A stretch of 31,840 nucleotides of DNA, from NCBI GenBank assembly GCA_902481695.1, contig CABSXY010000002.1:1-31840 (forward strand), written 5' to 3'. The DNA is from an uncultured Haemophilus sp. (lineage in GTDB: Bacteria > Pseudomonadota > Gammaproteobacteria > Enterobacterales > Pasteurellaceae). Position numbers and translations under genes: made by a program. This document shows, piece by piece, positions 24,190 through 30,709 of the stretch (positions are counted from its first letter, which is position 1; each line of letters starts with the position of its first letter). Below the pieces are notes generated by a model. The model ran no database searches. It saw only the letters and a program-made list of their open reading frames with translations, and was not told the DNA's origin.

Positions 24190-25049
24190 TATTCTAACTC
24201 CACTTTCTTATTCAACAATTTATTTGCACGATAGTAAACGAAAATCAACAATGCCATTAAGATGGTTAAGCCGATACTGATTGCCGAACCAAATGGCCAG
24301 TTACGAGAAATTAAGAACTCACTCTTAATCACGTTACCGACTAATAACACTTTCGCACCACCCAGTAAGTCAGCTACATAGAACATCCCCATTGCAGGTA
24401 GTAATACTAATAAACAACCCGCTACGATACCTGGCATGGTTAATGGCAAAATCACACGGAAGAAACGTTGAACCGCATTCGCGCCTAAATCTCTTGCCGC
24501 TTCTAATAAACGTCCATCTAATTTTTCAATAGCAGAGTAGAGCGGTAGAATCATAAATGGTAAAAGGAGATACACTAAACCAATGATTACAGCTACTTCG
24601 GTATTTAAAATACGAATAGGCTCACTCAAAATGCCCATATCCATTAACATGGTATTTAACACACCTTTCACACCAAGGAATACTTTCATCCCATAGATAC
24701 GAATAAGTGAGTTTGTCCAGAATGGTAATACCACGAGGAACAACAAAAATGGACGATATTTTGGATTAATTTTGCTGACCATAAAGGCAAATGGATAGCC
24801 AATGAGTAAGCAAATAATCGTCGCGATGCCAGACATATACAATGAATTCCACACAACCTGTGCATAAAGCGGATTAAACAGGTTAGTGTAGTTATCTAAA
24901 GTAAATGGCAAAGCATAAAAGTCACTACCATCTCGGGTTAAAAAACTTACGGTTAAAACCAATAAGTTTGGAATTAGCACAAAGAAGATTAACCAACTGA
25001 AGATAATTGCAACAGTAATTTTCTGGAATTTATTATTGATTATCTTCAT
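24189..25049 (-). CDS. potB: Spermidine/putrescine ABC transporter permease PotB
   Basis: PotB forms the channel with PotC. The 286 residues hold six membrane segments, the family motif NLLVLTVSFLTRDGSDFY near the N-terminus, and the EAA loop EAARDLGANAVQRFFRVILP. I chose the ATG at 25049 because GGGAGG lies 12 bases upstream; the TTG at 25061 abuts that ribosome binding site and cannot use it. The first 17 bases overlap the end of potA, which implies coupled translation. Confidence 0.94.
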   Translation of the reverse strand: MKIINNKFQKITVAIIFSWLIFFVLIPNLLVLTVSFLTRDGSDFYALPFTLDNYTNLFNPLYAQVVWNSLYMSGIATIICLLIGYPFAFMVSKINPKYRPFLLFLVVLPFWTNSLIRIYGMKVFLGVKGVLNTMLMDMGILSEPIRILNTEVAVIIGLVYLLLPFMILPLYSAIEKLDGRLLEAARDLGANAVQRFFRVILPLTMPGIVAGCLLVLLPAMGMFYVADLLGGAKVLLVGNVIKSEFLISRNWPFGSAISIGLTILMALLIFVYYRANKLLNKKVELE

Positions 25050-26151
25050 CGTTGAGTACAACCTCCCAACCTTCGTGCCATGTAATACCTACACGTTGAC
25101 CAACGCTGTGATCCATATGTGGGTCATCTTCGTTAAAGAATTCGCTCACTAATACGCGTTTACCGTTGTGATCAAATTCTACTGTAGACTCAAGTGTCAT
25201 TCCTTTATAGGTACGATCCACAATGCGACCAATAATTGCATTTGAGTGCTCATTTTCGTCAAGCTCTTCAATCACAATATCTTCTGGGCGTAATAACACT
25301 TGTAGTTTTTGACCTTTTTCAGCAGAGATACTGGTGTGAATATCACATACACGACCTTCTACATTAGCAAGTAGCTCATCGTCAGATTTACGTTCAATCA
25401 CGGTAGCATCAAATACGTTGATTTCACCAATGAAACGAGCGACGAATAGGTTAGCTGGATCTTCATAGATTTCACGTGGTGAACCATCTTGTGCAATTTT
25501 ACCTTTACGTAATAAGACGATGCGGTCAGACATGGTGATCGCTTCTTCTTGGTCATGAGTAACGAAAATAAAGGTGATACCAAGTTGACGCTGTAATTGT
25601 TTAAGTTCGTTTTGCATTTGTTTACGTAACTTATAATCCAGCGCAGATAACGATTCATCCAGTAGCAACACTTTTGGTTTATTCACAACAGCACGAGCAA
25701 TCGCGATACGTTGTTGCTGACCACCAGAAAGTTGAGCTGGTTTACGGTCGGCCATTTCTTCTAATTGCACCATACGCAATGCATCCAGAACGCGAGGTTT
25801 AATTTCGCTTTCTGCCACTTTTTGCATACGCAAACCAAAAGCCACGTTATCAAAAATGGTCATATGCGGGAATAACGCATAACTTTGGAATACGGTGTTA
25901 ATGTGGCGTTTTTCTGCCGGAACATTAGTAATATCTTCACCGTCCAAAATAATATGACCTTCATCTAATTCTTCTAAACCCGCTAACAAACGTAATACTG
26001 TAGTTTTACCACAGCCTGAAGGGCCAAGAATTGTGACGAATTCACCGTTATTAATGGTTAGATTGAAATCATTAATGATTGTGTTGGAACCATAGGATTT
26101 TTTGATAGAACGAAGCTCAATAATAGGCTTGTTTTGAACCAGATTTTCCAC
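25033..26151 (-). CDS. potA: Spermidine/putrescine ABC transporter ATP-binding protein PotA
   Basis: PotA is the cytoplasmic ATPase that drives polyamine import through PotB and PotC. Motifs: Walker A GPSGCGKTT, Q-loop VFQSYALFPHMT, signature LSGGQQQRIAIARA, Walker B VLLLDESLSALD and switch FVTHDQEEA; the C-terminal TOBE-type regulatory domain includes LLRPEDIVIEEL. I chose a GTG start at 26151 (VENLVQNKPIIEL, 372 residues), which matches the length I recall for the H. influenzae protein and the E. coli N-terminus; AGGGAG lies 13 bases upstream. The frame stays open to 26289, but those 46 residues have no family support and cover the structured leader. First gene of potABC(D). Confidence 0.93.
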   Translation of the reverse strand: MENLVQNKPIIELRSIKKSYGSNTIINDFNLTINNGEFVTILGPSGCGKTTVLRLLAGLEELDEGHIILDGEDITNVPAEKRHINTVFQSYALFPHMTIFDNVAFGLRMQKVAESEIKPRVLDALRMVQLEEMADRKPAQLSGGQQQRIAIARAVVNKPKVLLLDESLSALDYKLRKQMQNELKQLQRQLGITFIFVTHDQEEAITMSDRIVLLRKGKIAQDGSPREIYEDPANLFVARFIGEINVFDATVIERKSDDELLANVEGRVCDIHTSISAEKGQKLQVLLRPEDIVIEELDENEHSNAIIGRIVDRTYKGMTLESTVEFDHNGKRVLVSEFFNEDDPHMDHSVGQRVGITWHEGWEVVLNDEDNQ

Positions 26152-26176
26152 TAGCTTTGGTTTTCTCCCTAATTTC

Positions 26177-26254
26177 ACCAATTTTATTGGTACTGAGTAG
26201 AAATAAACCTGCAAAAATGATGCAGGGGCGACATAAAATTGAACAGATATGATA
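26177..26254 (-). promoter_or_regulatory. Candidate promoter region and structured leader of potA
   Basis: On the minus strand a possible -35, TTTTCA (26277-26272), lies 17 bp before a -10, TATCAT (26254-26249), giving a start near 26242 and a leader of about 91 nt. The leader has two hairpins: CCTGCA (26208-26213) with TGCAGG (26221-26226), and ACCAAT (26177-26182) with ATTGGT (26186-26191), the latter immediately before the ribosome binding site. A cis-acting control element is possible. Confidence 0.45.
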
Positions 26255-26359
26255 TAGCGAATTGTTAATGATGAAAAGGATTTAATCATGTTTTTAGGAA
26301 AAAATTTATCGAAAATTTGACCGCACTTTTTTCAGAAAATTTTATAACTCTCCACTTTC

Positions 26360-26373
26360 TTGTTATATATCAA
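26360..26373 (+). promoter_or_regulatory. FNR-binding site of pepT
   Basis: TTGTT-ATAT-ATCAA matches the FNR consensus TTGAT-N4-ATCAA at 9 of 10 positions. A -10-like TAGACT at 26396-26401 lies exactly where an FNR site at -41.5 requires it (start near 26408). This predicts anaerobic activation, as is known for Salmonella pepT. Confidence 0.7.
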
Positions 26374-26428
26374 GAACTGTAACGAATTTTGGGATTAGAC
26401 TAGTGCTGATATAAAGGAGAATTTTAAA

Positions 26429-27664
26429 ATGGAAGAACATAATAATAATGAATTATTACAGCGATTTTTAACTTATGTCGCGTTTGATACGCAATCTAAA
26501 TCGTCTGCAAAACATTCACCAAGTTCAGCAGGGCAAATGAAGTTGGCTTTGCACTTGCAGAAAGAATTGATTGAACTTGGTTTACAAGATGTCAATGTGA
26601 CTAAGCATGCCGTCGTCACGGCTTATTTACCCTCAAATCATCCTGAATTAACACATACTATTGGTTTTATTTCCCACCTTGATACCTCTCCTCAATGCAG
26701 CGGTAAAAATGTTCAACCCGAAGTGATTGAAAATTATCGGGGAGGAGATATTGCGCTAGGTTTAGGAGAAGAGTTTATTAGTCCTGTGTATTATCCATTT
26801 TTACATCAGCTTATTGGCAAAACCTTGATTGTGACAGATGGAACCACTTTACTTGGTGCAGATAATAAGGCCGGAATCGCAGAAATTATGACCGCACTTT
26901 CTGTCTTGCAACGGGAAAATATACCACATTGCAATATTCGGGTTGCATTTACGCCTGATGAAGAAATTAGCTTAGGGATGCATTATTTTCCATTGGAGGA
27001 TTTTCCTTGTGATTGGGCATATACCATTGATGGTGGAGAAGTGGGCGAGTTAGAGTATGAGAACTATAATGCTGCGACCGCAAAAATTACTTTTAAAGGT
27101 CGGAGCATTCATCCTGGTTATGCTAAAAACAAATTAGTGAATGCGCTTACGTTAGCTTGTGAATTTCAACAAGGTTTTCCAAAAGATGATGTCCCTGAAA
27201 AAACATCGGGTAAAGAGGGTTTTTTCCATTTAGATGATTTTAAAGGGGATATTGAGAAAGTTGAGCTACATTATCTTATTCGAGATTTTGACCAAGCTAA
27301 TTTTGAACAGCGTAAAGCGTTTATTTATCAGCTTGTAGAAAAATTTAATAGAGAGAAAAGCCTGAAAAACCCCGTAGAATGTGTCATTGAAGACAGTTAC
27401 AAAAATATGTATGACACAGTCAAAAATGTCCCACAGGCGATTAAGTTAGCTGATGCTGCAATGAAAGCTTGTGGTATTACACCAAATCATAAACCAATAC
27501 GTGGTGGAACGGATGGGGCATTTTTAGCAGAAAAAGGATTAGCTTGTCCAAATATCTTTACTGGTGGCTATAATTTCCATAGCAAACATGAATTAGTGAC
27601 CCTTGAAGGGATGGAAAAAGCCGTCGAAGTGGTTATAAAAATAGCAAACTGTAAAGATTTGTAA
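26429..27664 (+). CDS. pepT: Peptidase T (tripeptide aminopeptidase)
   Basis: PepT removes the N-terminal residue of tripeptides in the cytoplasm using two zinc ions. The 411 residues are the usual length for this M20B family. Visible sites are SHLDTSPQC (first zinc ligand and catalytic aspartate), LLGADNKAGIAEIM (bridging aspartate), TPDEEISLG (catalytic and zinc glutamates), YTIDGGEVGELEYENYNAA, and PIRGGTDGAFLAEKGLACPN with GYNFHSKHELV near the end (last zinc histidine). AAAGGAG precedes the ATG. It is divergent from potABCD, the same neighbour as in E. coli, and lies behind a strong FNR-type site. Transcription could run on to the terminator at 27785-27812, but a separate promoter starts there first. 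Confidence 0.97.
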   Translation: MEEHNNNELLQRFLTYVAFDTQSKSSAKHSPSSAGQMKLALHLQKELIELGLQDVNVTKHAVVTAYLPSNHPELTHTIGFISHLDTSPQCSGKNVQPEVIENYRGGDIALGLGEEFISPVYYPFLHQLIGKTLIVTDGTTLLGADNKAGIAEIMTALSVLQRENIPHCNIRVAFTPDEEISLGMHYFPLEDFPCDWAYTIDGGEVGELEYENYNAATAKITFKGRSIHPGYAKNKLVNALTLACEFQQGFPKDDVPEKTSGKEGFFHLDDFKGDIEKVELHYLIRDFDQANFEQRKAFIYQLVEKFNREKSLKNPVECVIEDSYKNMYDTVKNVPQAIKLADAAMKACGITPNHKPIRGGTDGAFLAEKGLACPNIFTGGYNFHSKHELVTLEGMEKAVEVVIKIANCKDL

Positions 27665-27683
27665 ATTAGTGTAAAGAAAAAGC

Positions 27684-27712
27684 TTGCATTTGTCATAATA
27701 TGTCAATATAAT
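27684..27712 (+). promoter_or_regulatory. Strong sigma-70 promoter of a candidate small RNA
   Basis: TTGCAT (27684-27689), a 17-bp spacer and a perfect TATAAT (27707-27712) lie 20 bases after the pepT stop. The spacer holds two direct TGTCA repeats 10 bp apart (27691-27695, 27701-27705), a possible operator. Confidence 0.7.
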
Positions 27713-27718
27713 CGTTAG

Positions 27719-27812
27719 CGTTTTATCGAGATTCCTTTGATAAAGCTAAACTTTAGAGATTTTATTCATAAATTCCTTTTTGGTGCTCCTAAGAAATTAG
27801 GAGCTTTTTTTT
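27719..27812 (+). ncRNA. Candidate small RNA downstream of pepT, about 94 nt
   Basis: The unit runs from a near-consensus promoter to a strong intrinsic terminator and contains no reading frame of note. At its 5' end TTTATC (27722-27727) pairs with GATAAA (27739-27744), presenting an 11-nt loop (27728-27738) that contains ATTCCTTT. The same ATTCCTTT recurs at 27772-27779 just before the terminator. Its complement, AAAGGAAT, resembles a Shine-Dalgarno region, so the RNA looks built to block translation of target messages. The U-rich stretch before a terminator with 8 T is typical of Hfq-bound RNAs. The next gene, gloC, is convergent, so no other product is possible from this promoter. I do not recognise it as a named RNA. 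Confidence 0.6.
27785..27812 (+). terminator. Terminator of pepT and the candidate small RNA
   Basis: A perfect 8-bp stem, GCTCCTAA (27785-27792) and TTAGGAGC (27797-27804), with a GAAA tetraloop is followed by eight T. Confidence 0.93.
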
Positions 27813-27829
27813 ACCTAAAATGCAGATCT

Positions 27830-28459
27830 TTACTTCAAAAACGGATTGCTTCGTTTTTCTTGTCCAATAGTTGTGTAAGGGCCATGTCCTGCAATGACAA
27901 CCATATCATCATTTAATGTAAATAATTTATGCTTGATTGATGAGATCAATGTGTCGAAATCTCCACGAGGGAAGTCTGTACGACCAATACTGTTTTGGAA
28001 AAGCACATCACCGGTAAAAGCAATATTTTTTTCATGTTCAATAAAACCAATGTGACCAGGTGTATGGCCAGGAAGATGAAGAATTTCAAAGGTAAATGTA
28101 CCAATTTGAATTTTTTCGCCTTCTTGATTAAACCAGCGATCAGGTGTAAACGCAGAAATATAAGGTAAGCCAAACTGTTGAGCTTGTTGTGGTAGACTTT
28201 CAAACAGAAAGCGATCTTCTTCCTGTGAGCCCCATATTTCAATATTAAAATGATCGCGAATCGCTTCAGCCGCCCCTACATGATCAAGATGGCCATGTGT
28301 TAATAAGACGGCTTTAAGGTTTAATTCGAGTTCTTCAATGCGTTGAATAAGTTTTTCCGCATTACCACCAGGATCGATAATTGCTGCATTTTTTTCATCA
28401 TCCCAAATAAGTGAGCAATTTTGCTGAAAGGCTGTAACTGGAATAATTTCAATATTCAT
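27830..28459 (-). CDS. gloC: Hydroxyacylglutathione hydrolase-like metallo-beta-lactamase-fold protein GloC (YcbL)
   Basis: The 209-residue cytoplasmic hydrolase closely resembles E. coli YcbL (GloC), a type II glyoxalase that splits S-lactoylglutathione in methylglyoxal detoxification. Zinc ligands are visible in LLTHGHLDHVGAAEAI (HxHxDH), LPGHTPGHIGF, FTGDVLFQNSIGRTDFPRGD and VIAGHGPYTTIG; the C-terminus is compact, as in other short glyoxalase II forms. It starts MNIEIIPVTAFQQNCSLIWD. It follows mepK on the same strand, the same order as in E. coli ycbB-ycbK-ycbL, with an uptake-sequence terminator in between, so it may need read-through or its own promoter. Confidence 0.93.
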   Translation of the reverse strand: MNIEIIPVTAFQQNCSLIWDDEKNAAIIDPGGNAEKLIQRIEELELNLKAVLLTHGHLDHVGAAEAIRDHFNIEIWGSQEEDRFLFESLPQQAQQFGLPYISAFTPDRWFNQEGEKIQIGTFTFEILHLPGHTPGHIGFIEHEKNIAFTGDVLFQNSIGRTDFPRGDFDTLISSIKHKLFTLNDDMVVIAGHGPYTTIGQEKRSNPFLK

Positions 28460-28482
28460 CTTTTTTCCTTATCGTTGATAAC

Positions 28483-28505
28483 AAAAAACCGCACTAAAGT
28501 GCGGT
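28483..28505 (-). terminator. Compact uptake-sequence hairpin between mepK and gloC
   Basis: ACCGCACT (28488-28495) pairs with AGTGCGGT (28498-28505) across two bases; on the minus strand it is followed by T residues. Only one arm is an exact uptake sequence (28497-28505). Confidence 0.75.
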
Positions 28506-28523
28506 CTAAAATTAAACTGTTTT

Positions 28524-29084
28524 TTATGCACCACGCCATGTTCTTACAGGGCCAGTATCCACGTGAATAAAATTACTATATGGATAATATCCTACACCAC
28601 CGCTATCAAGATTTTCAGCCGCTTGGCGTAATCTTGCTAAAGGTACACCAGGGATTTTAAAATCAATCGCTTGGCCTTTAATATGATAGCTGTTGCTTGC
28701 TACATCGCGACTTTGTCTACGACGCATGGCATTTGTCGCGGCACTACGATAGCCACAAATCACATCAATTTGTGCAGTGCGTAAACCTAAATTACTTTGT
28801 AAATGATAAAACTTCATGAAGAGATTCGGATCCATTCGGCGTACTTGGTTTGTACGGCGATCTCTCATGAAGTAATCAAGTTTACCAAGTAATGAACGAT
28901 TAAATCCAGTTGTTGCTGAGAACTCACCGCTTAATCGTTCATTGGTGTTGACATTATAGAAGCTGAGAATACGAGGTTTAGGGGTAGAGACCATTGCTAA
29001 CACCGTACTTGGCATCATGCTTGCGCCTAAAACGATGCCGCCTAATGAAAGCCATTTACGACGATTTTTGTCAATGTTACCCAT
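28524..29084 (-). CDS. mepK: Murein endopeptidase MepK (YcbK, DUF882/peptidase M15)
   Basis: MepK is a periplasmic endopeptidase that cleaves peptide cross-links of peptidoglycan, including the 3-3 links made by L,D-transpeptidases. The 186 residues begin with a twin-arginine signal, DKNRRKWLSLGGIVLGASMM, so it is exported folded by Tat. The M15 metal site is visible in NSYHIKGQAIDFKIPG (His and Asp) and SNFIHVDTGPVRTW (final His), and GYRSAATNAMRRR matches E. coli YcbK. The gene sits directly downstream of the L,D-transpeptidase gene, so maker and cutter of 3-3 links share an operon, as in E. coli. Confidence 0.93.
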   Translation of the reverse strand: MGNIDKNRRKWLSLGGIVLGASMMPSTVLAMVSTPKPRILSFYNVNTNERLSGEFSATTGFNRSLLGKLDYFMRDRRTNQVRRMDPNLFMKFYHLQSNLGLRTAQIDVICGYRSAATNAMRRRQSRDVASNSYHIKGQAIDFKIPGVPLARLRQAAENLDSGGVGYYPYSNFIHVDTGPVRTWRGA

Positions 29085-29109
29085 TTTTTTAGTCTCTTTT
29101 ATTACCCAT

Positions 29110-29155
29110 CTCTCACCCTAGACAATTTTTTCTTTAAAAAGTTCTAGTGTGAACA
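29110..29155 (-). repeat. Imperfect inverted repeat between ldtD and mepK
   Basis: On the minus strand CACTAGA...and TCTAGGGTG flank an A/T-rich centre of about 25 bases. It could be a weak processing or termination hairpin; there is no T run after it. Confidence 0.3.
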
Positions 29156-29159
29156 TTGT

Positions 29160-30629
29160 TTAAAGATATTTTTTTACAACAGACCAGTCAATACCATTAA
29201 ACGTCGCGGCATCGTCGTATTTATAAATATCCGGTAAAACTTGTGTTTGGCCGTTTTCAACCCATGCAGTTACATAATATAAGAATACAGGATCATTTGT
29301 ACGAATGCTCGCAGACGTTGTTTTCTTACTTTCTAAAACGTTACGTTTTTTATCTTCTGACCAACCAGCTTCTTGTAGCAGAATAGAGGCAAGTTGATCG
29401 GATTTTTCTACACGCACACAACCTGAGCTTAATGCACGGTCTTTTTTGCTGAATAGGCTATGATTTGGTGTATCGTGAAGATAAATCGCATCAGAGCTTG
29501 GCATATTAAATTTATAGTTACCTAATGCACTGTCGCCAGCAGCTTGACGGATACGGTACGGGAATTTATCACCAATGCTACTCCAATTAATTGAGTAAGG
29601 ATCGATAGTATTACCTTTGCTATCCAAAATAGAGTAGTTGTGTGCAGCCGCATAGCCTGGGTCACGTTTTAATTTCGGTAAAATATCTTCATTGATTAAA
29701 CGTGTTGGGGCATTCCAAGGTGGATTAACAACCACATTGCTCAAACGGCTGTACATTACCGGTGTACGACGTTCATTTTTCCCTACAATAACACGTGATT
29801 CTAAAATTGCTTTACCATCACGATAATATTTCAATTGATAGCTTGGAATATTAACAAAGATTCCATTTTCAAAATCAGGAATGACGCGTAAGCGTTGTGC
29901 ATTAAGGGCAAGTTTTTTACCCATTGCAGAAATACCTGAAGCTGAAATCATCGATGGAAGTGCTTGTACCGTTTCACGATATAAACGATTATGGTTAGAT
30001 AATCCGTTTATAAAACCAGAAACAGCATTGTTTTTAACCGCACTTTGCCATTCGTCAATAATTTCTTGATTTGGTAATTCTGGTTTATAAGCATTCGTTG
30101 CGTATAACCAACGTTGTGCTTGTTGATTGACGTTCTTGCTGTAATACAAGTAATCAAGGAAAGCGTCACTTAACAACACATCATAGGTGAGCCCACCCGT
30201 TTTTTCAGCGTTATGTAAATTGACTAACGATTGAGCTGAACGTTTAGAAATACCAGATGCCACCATGGCTGCATATTCACGTAGGAATTGTTTCTCAGCC
30301 TCCTTGTCTTTCCACATTAGGTCATATTTATTATCAGCATATAATTTTGCCAAAATTGGTTTGAACTGTAGATTTTGTTCACCAATTTCATGCGTTAATG
30401 ACATCTCTAGCATCGCCTGCTTTTCTGCGGCGAGACGAGCTTGATCTTCTTTGATTTCAGCTTCAAGTTTTGCTCGCTCTTCTGGACTTAATTTAGACAT
30501 ATCAACGCCTTTATTTTCGGCTTGTTGAGGCTGTCCAACTGTTTTGGCCCATTCAGCTAATGCACAACCTGACGTCATCATTGATAATGATAAGACTAAT
30601 GCGCTTAATTTCATTGTTCCTTTTAACAT
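29160..30629 (-). CDS. ldtD: L,D-transpeptidase LdtD (YcbB-like)
   Basis: LdtD forms 3-3 cross-links between meso-diaminopimelate residues in peptidoglycan and so bypasses penicillin-binding proteins. The 489-residue protein has an N-terminal signal ending MMTSGC, perhaps a lipoprotein signal although the lipobox is not classical, a helical and peptidoglycan-binding-like region, and the YkuD catalytic domain with HDTPNHSLFS and SSGCVRVEKSDQLA, which contain the catalytic histidine and cysteine. It is shorter than E. coli YcbB (615). I chose the ATG at 30629 because AAAGGT precedes it and the product matches the length I recall from H. influenzae; frames from 30701 or 30653 lack a binding site. 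Upstream is prc, and mepK follows after 75 bases. Confidence 0.93.
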   Translation of the reverse strand: MLKGTMKLSALVLSLSMMTSGCALAEWAKTVGQPQQAENKGVDMSKLSPEERAKLEAEIKEDQARLAAEKQAMLEMSLTHEIGEQNLQFKPILAKLYADNKYDLMWKDKEAEKQFLREYAAMVASGISKRSAQSLVNLHNAEKTGGLTYDVLLSDAFLDYLYYSKNVNQQAQRWLYATNAYKPELPNQEIIDEWQSAVKNNAVSGFINGLSNHNRLYRETVQALPSMISASGISAMGKKLALNAQRLRVIPDFENGIFVNIPSYQLKYYRDGKAILESRVIVGKNERRTPVMYSRLSNVVVNPPWNAPTRLINEDILPKLKRDPGYAAAHNYSILDSKGNTIDPYSINWSSIGDKFPYRIRQAAGDSALGNYKFNMPSSDAIYLHDTPNHSLFSKKDRALSSGCVRVEKSDQLASILLQEAGWSEDKKRNVLESKKTTSASIRTNDPVFLYYVTAWVENGQTQVLPDIYKYDDAATFNGIDWSVVKKYL

Positions 30630-30651
30630 TGCTGTACCTTTAAAAATATTC

Positions 30652-30698
30652 ATAAAAAATAACCGCACTTCAGTTTTTTTCATCTGCCAAAGTGCGGT
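30652..30698 (-). terminator. Inverted uptake-sequence pair, terminator of prc
   Basis: ACCGCACTT (30662-30670) and AAGTGCGGT (30690-30698) form a 9-bp stem just after the prc stop, followed on the minus strand by TTATTTTTT. Confidence 0.8.
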
Positions 30699-30709
30699 CA
30701 AAATAATCG

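Larger units (their letters stand above)
1315..30698. repeat. Dispersed Hin-type DNA uptake sequences (at least 24 exact copies)
   Basis: Exact AAGTGCGGT or ACCGCACTT copies start at 1315, 1851, 2354, 3814, 7558, 7588, 10669, 12120, 12150, 14652, 15443, 15703, 16641, 17347, 18292, 20131, 21481, 22171, 26320, 26891, 28497, 30037, 30662 and 30690. About one per 1.3 kb is the density known for the H. influenzae genome. These short signals mark DNA for uptake during natural transformation. The interval given spans the first to last copy; the repeat is not continuous. Confidence 0.95.

Noticed and set aside
26152..26289. N-terminal extension of potA by 46 residues
   Set aside because: It has no similarity to PotA, no ribosome binding site, and covers the predicted promoter and two hairpins; the GTG start at 26151 gives the family length.
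30575..30600. Fur-box-like stretch GATAATGATAA
   Set aside because: It lies inside the coding sequence for the ldtD signal peptide, and the second half of the box is missing.
30630..30701. Earlier start of ldtD (MTALWQMKK...)
   Set aside because: It is translated from the uptake-sequence terminator of prc, lacks a ribosome binding site and spoils the signal peptide.
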